Of a DNA stretch of 27,334 nt, positions 8,677 to 21,300 are shown in pieces. The stretch comes from Plakobranchus ocellatus (taxonomy: Eukaryota; Mollusca; Gastropoda; Plakobranchidae). The stretch lies in the NCBI GenBank assembly GCA_019648995.1, contig BLXT01003182.1, positions 623,043 to 650,376 of the forward strand, read 5' to 3'. How positions within the stretch are numbered: position 1 is the first letter of the stretch; each line of letters begins with the position of its first letter. Made by a program: the position numbers and the translations under genes. Below the pieces are notes generated by a model, which ran no database searches, was not told where the DNA came from, and saw only the letters and a program-made list of their open reading frames with translations.

Positions 8677-9815
8677 TTATTTTTTATGGTTCAAATTGCC
8701 TAAAAGTTCAGAATTCACTTCATTTTGAGAAGCAGTAGCTTTTGCATGAACGAGCACGGCTAGTGGTGCAACCAAATACAATCTCAGGCATATATCAATC
8801 TCATGACATCTGAGATTTGCCTTACGTTGAGCCATAGGTCTTCTGACCTGTACATTCGGTAGGAATAAGTAGGATGGTAGCTGGTGGATACCAACCATCA
8901 AAGTTTATATACTTTGCTATGTCATCTATGCTGACTGGTGTCAATTTCTTGTCAGGTTTAGTTTCAGTTTGTAATTTGGCGCATATTTATTTATGGGTCT
9001 GATTAACGCTATCTTTCAGTCATGGGGGAAAAAACAGATTGAAATAGTCTTTGGGGTCTACTGTTAAATCAGACTTCAGACCTGTATATTCAATAAAATC
9101 TTCAACCTCGACAGGTTTGAGTGTTGAGTTCCACTTACCTGTTACTTTCAATGCACTAGCTTTACTCTCCACGAAATACTTCACAATTTGGGCGAAGACC
9201 TCCACAGGAGAGGCGAAGGAGCCGGTAGAAAAAGGGAGACGATAATGTGTAGGCTTTGGGTGGGCCACACGTGGCTCATCCAGAGCTACCTTTTAAAAAA
9301 TGAGGAACAACCTTTTTGCTATGCCTGCGACAGCCTTTACACTGTACGGCATATTTTAATTGAATGCCCAGACTTTCAAGACACCAGGAGGAAATACTTC
9401 AGTGTAACTGACCTGTACAGACTTTTCTGAGAAGTCAATCCCTCTCACATAGTGGGTTACTTAAAGGATTTCGGTGTCTATGGAAATATCTGAGGCTTTG
9501 TACAGATTCCTTTTAAAGTTTTTCTTCATATACTCTTTGGATTTTTAATGGTTTTCTATCTTTGTTTCAATTTGCATGAGCATCTGACGGAAGCCTACGA
9601 GAGAGACTGAGTGATCAGAAACCCTGAGATCACCACTTAATGGTGGACTGGGTAGACCAATAATCAATCAATCATTAAGCACTAGCTTTACTGGATCTTG
9701 ATCTAGATTCAGAATCAGACAGTAATTCATCACTGTTAACCTCAAGATTCTGGCCAGTCAATTCATTTAAGTCCATTTGCACTGCTTCAACTGAATAACT
9801 GTCAACATAACCTGT
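8677..9815 (-). pseudogene. piggyBac-like transposase relic, split by a LINE insertion
   Basis: Upstream part (9679-9815): VDSYSVEAVQMDLNELTGQN, then VNSDELLSDSESRSRSSKAS, an acidic/Ser N-terminus usual for piggyBac proteins. After removing the insertion at 9167-9678 and one copy of its target duplication, the same frame continues: ALKVTGKWNSTLKPVEVEDF, IEYTGLKSDLTVDPKDYFNL, FFPP (to about 9020). Further blocks follow in shifted frames: LQTETKPDKKLTPVSIDDIA, KYI (about 8930), and VGIHQLPSYLFLPNVQVRRP (from about 8895). These match piggyBac 'FTG..(x)..LP...(x)DYF.LFF', '..T.P.TVEELK.FIG' and 'MGI..LPSYR.YW'. The catalytic Asp blocks are missing beyond 8677. It is a broken relic. Confidence 0.7.
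9167..9678 (+). mobile_element. 5'-truncated LINE with 14-bp target-site duplication
   Basis: 512 bp between two perfect copies of GCACTAGCTTTACT (9153-9166 and 9679-9692). Plus-strand coding at 9188-9493 reads CRLWVGHTWLIQSYLLKNEE, QPFCYACDSLYTVRHILIEC, PDFQDTRRKYFSVTDLYRLF, one internal TGA (9428-9430), then EVNPSHIVGYLKDFGVYGNI and TGA. The '(L/C)RL.(I/V)GHT.LTHS.LL', 'P.C..C....TV.HILIECP' and 'R(R/K).YF' order is the C-terminal end, after the RNase H region, of Jockey-like/I-clade LINE polyproteins. The 3' end has a short UTR and an AATCAATCAATCATTAA tail instead of poly(A). A truncated 5' end plus target duplication is what target-primed reverse transcription leaves. Confidence 0.88.
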
Positions 9816-9829
9816 TATTGAAAGTAAAC

Positions 9830-12800
9830 CAGGGGAAGTAATGATTGTAAAATATGCAGATCTGAATGATTTGTAAGGAGATATTGATTATCTTCAACAT
9901 AAGTAGGCTGGTCATTAGTAACAGCTAAATTTTGTTGAGGATTACCTGATCCCACCTCAACACAGACAAAAAAAATTACTGGAGATATTTTAAAAATTTT
10001 AACACCATAAGAAATTGCAATTGCAATAATGCCTCCCTTTATCATGAAGTTTCGTCTGAACGTGAAATTTTTTTTTTTCAACTTAAAAAAATTTTTTTTT
10101 TCTGGTGACGTTTGCCCTTTGTATATTTAGTATGTAGGATTTTGCACATAGTTTCTTTGAAAACAATTATCCTAGATTTCAAGATAAAAGGAGAGCAATA
10201 AAATCACTGTAAGAGTCGATTTCACGAGTTTTAGCCTACTCACTATTTAAAAAATCTTGAAGAGTTGCCAGCTCCTCCTGCGCACAGTAGGTCTGCCCAA
10301 TTACACCTCACTGCAATCAGCCCCACCTCACTGCAATCAGCCCCAACCTGTTTTTTTCTTTTTGGTAACTTAAGACTGGCAGTCCAATCTATGTGATCAC
10401 CTGTAGTGTAATAGATTTACTTGATTCTGCATTATGGTTTGACACAATATTATATACTTTTTTGTATTTTTTAATTTCCTTTATTGAACAAGTTGTTGTG
10501 TGTCTGCTGAATCTGCAAAAGTGAGTTATAATTAATTACTAAAGCCCACTGTCTTTCAGGAGAAGTTGAATTAGAGGATCTTAATAAATTTTGTTGTTGT
10601 TGTAACAATTTTTGATGCTGCAAATCGTTTTGAAATTAGCTTAGTCTCATAAATTATGAAGGCAAAAGAAAGATCTTTAAGAGTTTTTGTTTTTTTAAAT
10701 CACTCGGCTGTTTCTTCTATCTCCTATTCATTGGCATGAGCTAAAAAATGATCTCATGTCATACATTTCATGATAGTTTTGGTTGTCGATGAATTTTAAA
10801 AACTGGATGTGGGGGAACACCTTGCATATGTCTTGAGACCAGTCATAATGAGTTTATAGCATCCAACTCATTTGAGGAAAAGGAAAAAAAAAAAAAAAGA
10901 GTTCTGAGGTGTTTTTTTTTTCTTTGATTGTTTTTTTTTCCCTCCCTAAAAAGTCATAAATACCATGTCTTTGATCAGAAGCAACATGACTCTATCCAGT
11001 TTTCACCATTGCAAACCCTCACAGAAAGAAGTCTGAAAATAAAATGTCAAAAACGTGACTTTCAACTCATTGGGACTTTATTCATAATTATTATAAAGAT
11101 AAAAGTTTTGACACATATTTCACACACACACGAAATTTCAGTTCCATTTTATGTTTTACAGATATAACGATAACTTTTATGATGAATTAATATTACTTAT
11201 CAATATGAACTAATTTTTTTGTTTAAAATATATTGATTTGTAAAAGTTGTGTGAATGGAAGAAAAAAGAAAGATAGTTTCACTTCTTTGACTGTATAAAG
11301 TACATGCAGGTGTCTGTATGATCCAAATGAAATTTCAGGTTTCCATACATTATTGTGTATACAATTTCTTGCTTTTTTTGATGAAATAAAATGACAAAAT
11401 AACATTAACCTGGTTGTATTTGAATTTCCTATTTGATATTGATAGTTAATGGCAATACATTACATACTTAAAGATTTTGCTTTGTTTACTTTTTTTTTTT
11501 ATACATTTTTTTTTCAATTTTGTATTGAAAGGCTCAAAAGAGAGAAATATCGTTTAAGAAAAAGAAAGTTTCATGGTCAAAAGAAAATCCATGTCAAGGA
11601 AGGGTATCCCATATGAAGCAAGAAGAAAAATTTGAATTCTCTGAAAGAAAAGATTATTCATTTTGTTGTAAGAGAATGTGTTTAAAATGGCATTTGCAGT
11701 CATCTTGACACACTAAGAAAAATTAAAATTTTATTCACAAACACTGAGCCATTATACTCCTTAAAATAGTTTCATCTCCCAAGTTAATTAAGTCCATTTA
11801 TCTTGATTGTCAATCAGAATTTACTACCATAATATCAGGTAAGTTTATTCAACTTTGCAAAACTTAAATCTGAAATATTGATTACTTGTAGTCATCTTCT
11901 GTGTCAAAAAAAAAAAAAGCCTAACCACCAACAGATCAACAGATTGAAATGAACTAAAGATCAGATGTCCACACACTATTGAGATCAAATATTAAGATCG
12001 GGAGAGATTTGTCAAGATGCCTTTGGGATGGGAGGTTATGCTTTCCATACAGCTAACTTAGTAACTGTGAAAAGAATAAGATATTAGAAAGGGATAGAAT
12101 GGGCAGAAAAAAAAAATGCTTCTAATAGACAGTAAAAACATACCTACATCACAAATTTACAGGTATTGCACAAGTCAAGGATGTGTCTGGCAGATGGACA
12201 AATAGAGAGAATGCAAGACAAGAGAGAAACAAAAATAGAAAGGCAGACAGTTTGAAGTGTTAACAACAAGCCCATCTTGATTTCTTTTCAGAAGTCTCAA
12301 TGAATCATCATACAGCAAGAGATCCATCCCCAACCTCGATCTTAAATGAAGATCACCTTCACATCAAACTGACCAGTGTATGGCCCCTTTTAATTAAACT
12401 TTAAAGACACACTTTTTCGTCTAGTTCAGAATCTCTTCAGAAATTTTACATTTCCGATTATATATATATTTTTTTTTGGCAATTCAGTGAATAGAAAACA
12501 TTCAAGAGACACGGACAAGTTAAAAAATCCATTAAAAAAAACCAGAGAACTCGTGGATAAAGTGTAATGAGGATAAAAAATGTTTTATTATCGCTGGTGT
12601 GTTCACAACAAAAAAAAATATATCCACTTTTAAATTATGGAGCTTTCAAACTCAGTACTTATTTATCATATCCATTATGCAAATGGCAATCTAGATGTGT
12701 GTTCAATCTCAGTCAATGACAGGGGAAAGAAACAAAAGAAGTTCCAAAAACAATACAAAAGAACAAATTTATTTGCGTGATGATAGAAAACAGACCATGC

Positions 12801-13800
12801 ATAATAATATGATCGGTGTAGTGCAAGAGTGGGTTATCCCACATTTCTTAGTTTTGAGAACAGGTAAAGCCTATCCCATTATTAAAAAGCGGCAATTTTT
12901 CTGACAGGATTGAAATAAAATGTAAATTATGGTCAATGCTACTATCTGAAATCAAAATCTTTCAAAGGTTGGAAACTTTTTTTAAATCTAAGCATTAAGC
13001 ATACCATGTTGCTTAGAACATCTTTAACCTAAATCTCCAGTTGCCTGTCCTTCATATGGGTTTTACTAGGTGCCTATATTGACTTGCATTCTTCTCAAAC
13101 CTTTTTCTTGTGGGACGGCTCACTTTTTCATTACACCAATCATGTGTCACTGTGTTTTCTTTCTTCTAAGGTTACTACTTCAAAGATACAGTACACTTCA
13201 CTTATGTCAACATTTATATTAAGTCAAATTTCTCTTTTTCTGTTTTATCAGTAAAAAAAAAGACTCACACAGTATAAATATGCTTTCCTGGCATTATTTT
13301 TAAAATTTAATTCTTTATCTCTTAGGTACTCTTGTATGCTCCCTAAAGATAAGTTTTCATTGAAGAAGAAAAAAAAAAAAGGGATCTGCATGGACTTGCC
13401 TTGGTGCTATTCTAAGCAAGAAAATCAGTTTGCTACTGTGGGAGGTACATGAATGTTACCTATTTCGAGTACCGAGGATGCACAATATTTGGAAACTTTG
13501 TACTGAAAATTACAGGTGAAAGTTAAAACTTAAACACAATAGCATGTTTTGCCTCTTTCTCTTTTGATATTTCCAAATTCTCTGCTATTCTTATATCTAT
13601 GGCAGGCATATCAAACCTCTTAAGTCCCTTTTCACAGAAAGGAACTTCAGAGGTTTGGAATGTTGGCCATTGATATCTTTAATATCAAACCACTATATCT
13701 GGAGAGCACTGAATATCACCTCACATTTTGCCAGTCTTTCGGGTAAACAACACATTAAAAAATATATCCTCATCTTCTTACATTTTATCAATCTGTTGGG
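9830..13800. other. No gene recognised
   Basis: AT-rich sequence with many homopolymer runs (for example 10877-10899). A perfect 20-bp tandem pair, ACCTCACTGCAATCAGCCCC, sits at 10305-10344. Short open frames at 9815-10081, 10928-11167, 11223-11405 and 12695-12904 have no motif I can support. Confidence 0.45.
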
Positions 13801-13815
13801 TGTGCTACAAATTAA

Positions 13816-14118
13816 AAAACATTCAAATGCCTAGGTTACATAACAACTTCAGATGGTACATGTGCAACTAAAATAAAGAAGAAACAACAATTGCTAAAGA
13901 CTTCCCACAGAATGAGTCCAATCTTAAAAAATAAAGAAACAGAGGACTATTGACTGCCAAAAGAACTTCTGGTTCTAAGAGCAAATGATGATCAAAATTG
14001 TTTTTGGCTTTGAGAGTTTGCTTTTGAAAATTTTATGGACAGAGGAAAAAACTACTGAGTCAATGTTACCAGAGGCCAACTTAGATCATTACTTTGAAAA
14101 ACATCAGATTAAATCTTA
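13816..14118 (+). pseudogene. Non-LTR retrotransposon reverse-transcriptase C-terminal relic
   Basis: The plus strand reads KTFKCLGYITTSDGTCATKI, KKKQQLLKTSHRMSPILKNK E, then, after stops and frame changes, LLLKILWTEEKTTESMLPEA and NLDHYFEKHQIKS. Non-LTR RTs carry 'KYLG..IT.DG....EI..R...A...F..(L/M)..IL.(N/S)K.L' followed by 'RR(M/L)L.(I/V).WT...TNE.(V/I)L..(A)', in this order and spacing. The YG.E.W.. block expected between them is not readable. The clade (RTE or L2/CR1 type) cannot be fixed. It is antisense to the J-protein gene and lies beyond its stop. Confidence 0.6.
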
Positions 14119-17100
14119 AGGTGATATATGTCGAAAAGAACCTTCTCTATCTGTCTGGATAAGTAAAGGGACAGACATATACAGAAAGGTTGAGGGTAGT
14201 GAGAGCAATCTTCCTGAAAGTTTGAATTCTTAAGCAACAGATAAAAGGCTGAAAACTGAATTTTCTATGCCTTCCTGAAGTCTGGCACAAATGGGCAACT
14301 ACAATCCATGATGTCCAAAAGAGGGATAGTATTCTTAAAAAGTGCACTGAATGTACTCGCAATTAAAATGTAATAACAATGACCTTTGTTTCCTTCAAAA
14401 ACTTAGCTGATGATGAAAAACTGATTTGCCTTTCAGCATTATTTAATTATTTTATAGTTTCACAGACAAGAAAAGTCCAAAAAAAGTGGTTTAGAGAAAT
14501 TCAAAGATTGCAAACAACATAAAAAGAAAAGATATCCCTTATTTGTGCCTACATCTCTAAGCATAATACAGTAAACAACCAAACACTGCCAATTAAAAAA
14601 CAATTATATATCAATTTTTCACATTTGTCTTCTCTGATAACATCACTACAGCCAAACTTCTCACGTTGGATGGATATTGTGAGCAAGGATAGTAAAAAGC
14701 AAACTAGGCCTAAATTAGTAAGGAAAGTTAAAATTAAGGAATTCACTGAGTTATGCAATCATTCGCGGGGTATTGAAAAAGAAGCTTTTGTACAAAAAGA
14801 AGGGAATAAAAATCTGGACAAGGCCTAAATATTTTATTTCTTTAAATAAAAAAATAAAAACTTAAACCAAATCTATACCACTGTCAGTACCTTCTGAATA
14901 ATTTTGCGACATCTCAGTATTTTTTTGCTAAAATAAGATGTAGATAAAACAATAACCTCAGAAAGATTGATAGAGCAGGATCTTCAATGCAAGATAACAT
15001 GATATAGATCTAGAGGAGGGTATCACTAGTGAAAATTCCATAAAATAGTAGACTTCATTGGTAAACACTATGTAATTATACCGGTCAAGCCGCTCTTACG
15101 TTTACTTCATAAATGAATAATTTATAAACCTTTTGTTATATCATGTACTTTAAAAGAGAGGGCTAGAAAGAATGAGAGAAACAGGATAACAAAAAACACA
15201 AGAACGAAATTCACATGCGGTATAGCTTTAGTTTTAAGCAGAAAATATTTTCAAAACATTCCTGAATATATTTGAAGATTTCTCATTTTTCTCATATTCA
15301 GTCTCACAAGATTCAGATTCACACGTAAACATCAAATACATCACATGAAAAATTTTGCACAGCCTACAGATGCACCAGGACAGTGTCTTCCCTACTTTAC
15401 TTTACAGGAGAGCTTTAACATAAAATGTGCATTAAAAACAATGGTCTTGTTATCAAAAAGTCAGATTCACAAAACTTTAAAATTTATTATGTTTATGTCC
15501 ATATTTATGTCACAGTGCAATGTCATCAGATCAGATTTTAATTAAAAACTTTGATTTCTCATTGCTTGAATTAGTTGTTGGTCCTGTAATTCTTAATATT
15601 GCACGAGTCAAACCTTGACTCCTTGTCTCAAAAGTGCAATTCTGAACAACAGCCTCTTTGCACTGCCTTGATATCACCATCAGATTTTGAGAAATGTTAT
15701 TTTTAACAACCCCTCGCCCACATTTACTGCTAGGTTTGATTTCTCAAAAATCAACATTAGTCAAATAAATATGTCTTAAGACCAGCTCCAAGGAGAAAGA
15801 AGACATATTTTGAAAATTCTAATTTTTAAACTATTGAAATAGCCTGAAATTGCACACTATGAACTTTGTAAGGGTGATTTTTGGATAAAGACATTCCTAA
15901 GGCCATTTCAGTGCTTTGAAATGTGACTTTTGACATATTTAGATTGGTTTGAAAACATATTTGATATAAACTACATCAAAATTTAAAATTTAAAGAATAC
16001 CATTATTTTTTTCTTTTTGTTTTGCTATTTCGATACATTTTTTTCAATCTTATTTTTTCCATCCATATTCCCAACACATAAATGCTTAACTTTTAACTTT
16101 AGGATAACTCCTTCAAGACTACGTGTTCACTGTGATCAACATTCTGTGATTAGATTCATTCTTACAAACTTCAATATAACATTTCGAAATATAACTAAGC
16201 TTTACCGTATAAGACTGCTGTTGTTATTTTCAATGATTATTTCAGGGTGTGAAGAAACGTTTGACATATAAAGGAATCCTTTCAAGATAAACCACTCTAA
16301 AACTAAATCAATTGTATTGTGTTAACAGCAGGGTGTGCTCTCCAAACCATCTTAAATCTAATTTTCATTGGATTTTTTTTTCNNNNNNAAAAAAAAAAAA
16401 AAAAAAAACAGAATTTTTTCACCCCAAGATTTTTTTGTTTTCCAAAAAAAAACAAAAAACAACAGCTTGAGATTGAACACAAATGGGAGAGACTAACTCT
16501 TGAGCTTGTTTCTTGAGACAAATTCTTAAAAGCACTGCGATAAATATTCTTGCAAGTTTGTGTACAATGAAAATTCTCTCTCTCTCTCTTTAAATATATA
16601 AATAAATACATACATATGTTTACACCATCTGTGCATTTTGAAAACTTTTTTTTAAGGGAATAATGTAGGAAATATTGGTAACTATGATTAAAAAAAATAA
16701 TAATAATAAAATAAAATAATGACAACAACAATAATTAAGATGAAACTACTGTAAGCATATCAACTTACTTTACACTGTGTAACCAAAATGCTGTGATTTC
16801 CATGACCAAAAACATGATGATGCAAAAAATGTCAGTGACCATAATCTTGAAAAAAACAAAACAAAACAAGAAACATGCCAATTGTCTCCATAAAAAAAAA
16901 AAATTAGCTGGGGATTTTCTGATCATCTCAACTAGTGCTCTTCATTTATCCTTAAGCATGTGTACATGATTTTATTTGCCACTTTCCTGATTTTGCGGCA
17001 GTATAGCCAATTTCGCCACTAATTTTTTTCTCACATCTTAAGTCGATATGTCCACTCCTATGTAATAAAAAAACTTCACCTTCCCTACAGATCTGAAGCT

Positions 17101-18219
17101 TTACTTTCTGTTTTCTTTGAAATGCTTCTAAAACATTTCACTGATCACTGCTAGCAAAACCCAACTAGTAATAGCTGAATCATATTATATATTATTTAGA
17201 TCTAGATTTATAGTCGATTTATATGGTCAGAAGAGACCTGATGTTCAATTCTAAAGGCCAGAGCATCTAAGAATGGCATCGCTGGAGGTACTTTTGCTTA
17301 TTTGGGTGCTATTTACATGCAATTATAACTGGTATTAGGATTTGTCTCAAGGCCCAAGTTATAACAAAAAAAAATTTTTTTTTTGTGCACCAATATATTT
17401 TGTAGCACAGCAAGCTACCAAAATAATGCTGTCACAAAGTTTTTCACATATAAAGCTTAAAAAATTCATGTGAATTCTCCTACTTACATAGATAAAGGCA
17501 TATCAAGGAGCCAAATTATGTTAATATCAAAATGCTCTTCTTCTTCAAAATAACAACTTTGAAACTAGAAGCTCTATAATTGAGAGTTAACTAATGATGA
17601 CAAGTCCTATAAAGAGAGAAAGACTTGCCCCCTGAACCATTAACAATAACCTAGCAATAAGTCTGGGCGCTGTGAACATTTCTTTTCAAAAGGGATTATA
17701 CAAAAAAAAAAAAGGAGCAAATAATTAATAAAATTGAATTTGATATCAAAGCTATTTTCTCAACCATTTTCTTCAATCGTTTGCAACAAACAGTAAATCC
17801 AAGATTTGACAAATAAGACAAAATAAAATGGATTTACAAAAACCAGAAATTCACCCCTATCCCTGTTTAAATAAAAATAAGTATTCAAAGAATATTTGAG
17901 TTTCCAAAGCAACTTCATAACATAATTTAAGACTGAAAAACAAGCTATGTACAAATTTTTTAGGGCAAAAAAAAAGGAAGTTTACTTTCATCCACATAAC
18001 GAGAGAACAACATATAAATCATACTTATCATAAACTCACATCTTCAATTCTTGAGTAACATCAACTCCATCCAACTTTAACAATCATTTGCTCAAAATAT
18101 CATTGTACGGTAAAAGGCCTATTAACAAAAGGAGATCTGAACATCCCGCATACGCTAATACCAACACACAACCACAGTACATACATAAAATCTTACACTC
18201 TCCCCAACAAATGCACACA
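14119..18219 (-). other. Non-coding stretch downstream of the DNAJB12/14-like stop, probable 3' UTR in its upper part
   Basis: No recognisable coding sequence on either strand. The upper part should be 3' UTR, but I cannot place its end. The first perfect AATAAA on the minus strand that I noticed after the stop is at 16971-16976, about 1.24 kb downstream, which is a weak candidate. Contents otherwise: long A/T runs, a CT run near 16575-16590, a TAA-type run near 16694-16716, and a 6-base N gap at 16383-16388. Confidence 0.35.
16383..16388. other. Six-base N gap between a T run and an A run
   Basis: NNNNNN is flanked by T8C on the left and about A20 on the right, so an inverted homopolymer pair probably defeated assembly or consensus calling. 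Translated frames across it (16303-16731 minus, 16319-16516 plus) are not meaningful. Confidence 0.95.
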
Positions 18220-18329
18220 TCAAGAGTAAACTTTCTGTAAATTATCACAAGATGGTGTTGCCATATCCATGGCTCGCTGATACAACTTGGCATCCCCATA
18301 ATTTCTTGCTCTCCACATCATATTTTCTT
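18220..18329 (-). CDS. DNAJB12/14: DNAJB12/14-like terminal coding exon and stop
   Basis: The acceptor TTTTTTCAG ends at 18330. The exon encodes KENMMWRARNYGDAKLYQRA and then MDMATPSCDNLQKVYS, and stops at TGA (18220-18222). RAR.(Y/F)GD, Y.RA and TPSC are the conserved end of DNAJB12/14. The protein ends a few residues after TPSC, as in vertebrates, so this is the natural C-terminus. Sequence below 18220 should be 3' UTR. Confidence 0.93.
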
Positions 18330-21300
18330 CTGAAAAAAGGCAACAGAAAAAAATAAAAATTTACCCAAGGAGCACATTTGAAAGTTTTTGTTGAAAACTA
18401 ATTTTGCAGGACCTTGTAATGATGTACTCCATGCAGAAGGTAAAATAAATAAATTTTAAAAGTTTGTGTAGAAACAGAGCAAGAACATTTCTGTAAAAAT
18501 AAGCCTTATAGAGCATGGAAAAGTGGGTTTTGTCAAATTACACACTCATATTTTTTTTGCGACTTTGATATCTATGTTATGGATTTTGAGATGCCATCAA
18601 CATTCCGCATTATAGAAATCATAGACAAAAAGTGCCTTTCTTTACTTAGCAGCAGTTATCAGAAACTTTTAAAAACAAAAAAATCACATACGATGCACAT
18701 ACAGATATTCTTATCAAATTCTCAAAGAGATTTTAATGAATCCACTGACTCTCTCTCTCCCTAAGCACACTTAACATCATGAATGGTAAGAATACTTAAT
18801 GTAGTCCTTTACGATTAATCTGAGCACATATTTGCTTCTACTGAATAGCTTAATAAAAGCATGCCGGTCATATATGTGCGACAAAACTGATTACACCAAA
18901 GGTACAAATGTATATCTTATAACTTCATTGACTTAAAGGATACTCACTATAATTTCTTTCTCTGAAACAGTTGCTTCTTAGCTGCCCTATATACTCCTCT
19001 TCCACTGCTCTTTCTATCCTCCGCAAATCAGATTTAAACTCAGCACGAAAATCATCTTTTACAAAGTATGTGATGTGTAAATGTGATGTCTTTCTTTCAA
19101 TTCTGTACTTTCTGTCAAATAAAATTTAAAAAACATATTGTGATGGAGATAGAAACACTGGTAGTGAATAAAAGTGCATGAACAAAAATATTTTCCTTAA
19201 GAAACACAACAGAAGTGATAGTTAATAAATCCTTCGTTTTTATATTATTTCAGTGGTGCTATTTATTACATGTTCAATTGATATATATTAAAAAAGGAGA
19301 ACTTTCCCCCTAAATATAAAGAACGGCAAAGATGTAAGACAATATTTCAAATGATATCATTACCATTCTAGTATCTGTTTAAATATTGGTTTCACATACT
19401 TTTTTACAATTTCTTTTGAAAATTATATATAACACAACAACAAAAAAAATGATTAAAAGAAGACTGGTTTCCCTTTTTCTTTTTTTTTCTTTGGAAAAGA
19501 AAAACTAAAAAAAAGAAAAAAAAAATTGACACTAATGAACACAAGTTAAAATAAAATGTATATATTTGTTAAGAATTTTATTTTAAGGCTTTAAACTTAA
19601 CAATGTGTAACAAATCTTAAAATTCCTCTTAATGTTTACAAATTCAAAAAATAAAATTGAATAAGAACAAAAATAGAAACTTACTCTGTGCGCTGTAAGC
19701 TAAAAACTGCATCGCTAACAAGGAAACTACTCAACATGGACAAAAGGACCAAGAGAAGAATAGGTGCCAACTGGAAAAACAGGCTCAGTCCACTCTGAAT
19801 GAAAACAGAAATTGGGAAATCGACAATTCAATAGAAAAAAGACACATTAAAAGAAAGACCAACCAACAAAAATTAGTAAATAAATGCAATTTGTTTTCAT
19901 TAAAAAAAAAAAAAATTAAAAAAATAAAAATTAACTTTAAGACATTTCATTTATATAACATATTGGCATGTTACAAAAAAAAATAAATGAAAAAATTCTA
20001 CTACTACTGAAAATAAAAAATAAAAAAAACTTTGCAAAAGCGCCACCTAAAGCACTAGCATTTTTCGTGTTAAATGGTATCAAGTAGGAACATAAAATTA
20101 AAACTGTGTTATGATTTCGCTGCAAGTAAATGTAAAGTCTAATGAATTATTTAGAGTGAGGACAACACAGCAGTCTAAGCTGTCTTTTTGAAACTGCTTA
20201 ATTTGACTTACTTTTTATGATCAGATATTAGTACAAAATGATCTAATGAGAAGAATTTTGAGTAACAATTATTTGTATTCATAATTAATATGTAGAATTT
20301 GAATTTGAATTATTGTATGTTGCTTAAGTTTATTATAGTAAACCAAACCAAACTCAATTTCAGTCTTACTCCCAAGTTCTGTATTCAGTCTAAATGTTTC
20401 CCACATATGAAATATAAGACATAAATATGTACTATAGTGTGAAACATTACCACATACTACAGATCTAGATCTAGATTCCTAATTTCAAGCAGTAGAAACA
20501 GTGCCTATTTTACAAATTAAGGAATAGATGTTACTCCTGTTTAAGAAGCTCTTAATGTAAATATTTGAGCAATAAGTGCAAGAGAAATGTGGCAACTGAC
20601 AACTTTGGAAATTAAAAAGAATTCAGTGTCAAAGTCACGAATGGCTTAGTGCTATTCAGTTACAGGTTTAGCTGAACACCATCTTTGAAAAGTAGTTCTT
20701 TTAAATAGACCAAAGGGCAGAAATGAATTTGAGTCTTGCCAAAAGATGGGACATTTACAGTGGAAACCTCATAATTTAAACTACCAGGGAATAGACCAAA
20801 ACTTCGAATTATGAGACTTCAAATTATTAAAAGGGGCAAAAATAGGGGTAAAAAAAAACACCACCAACTATTAAAGCTACATTCTGCACCCCACTTTCCT
20901 CCCATCACCCTAGTTTGACCCCTCCTCTCTCTCACGTTGTTAATAATGGCATTCCTGGAGTATGCCAGCTTTGCTAAAACAGTGATCAGGACTGTTTTGA
21001 GAGTGGCGAGAGGAAAGCAATTTTTTTTCTGATTGTGTTTCGTGGCGATGTGGACTTCAAATTATGAGAATCGACTTTCTTTGACTTCGAATAATGAGTT
21101 CGAACTCGACAAAGCCAAAGAAGAGAAAAAAAAAACAACTCAAATTGTGAATAATTCAATTTATGAGAAATTCGAATAATCAGACTTCGGTTTTTGAGGT
21201 TTCCACTGTAAATAAAGAACAATTTCAGAACAATAAGGTAACTTCCAAAGTTCTTTATCTGCAAGTTCACAGACATAGGCAATCTATCTCTCAACAAAGC

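Noticed and set aside
16303-16731. 142-aa minus-strand open frame
   Set aside because: It runs through the N gap and long homopolymers; it is low complexity with no family motif.
18084-18299. 71-aa minus-strand open frame
   Set aside because: It overlaps the terminal J-protein exon in another frame; the real frame gives the conserved RARNYGD...TPSC end and TGA at 18220.
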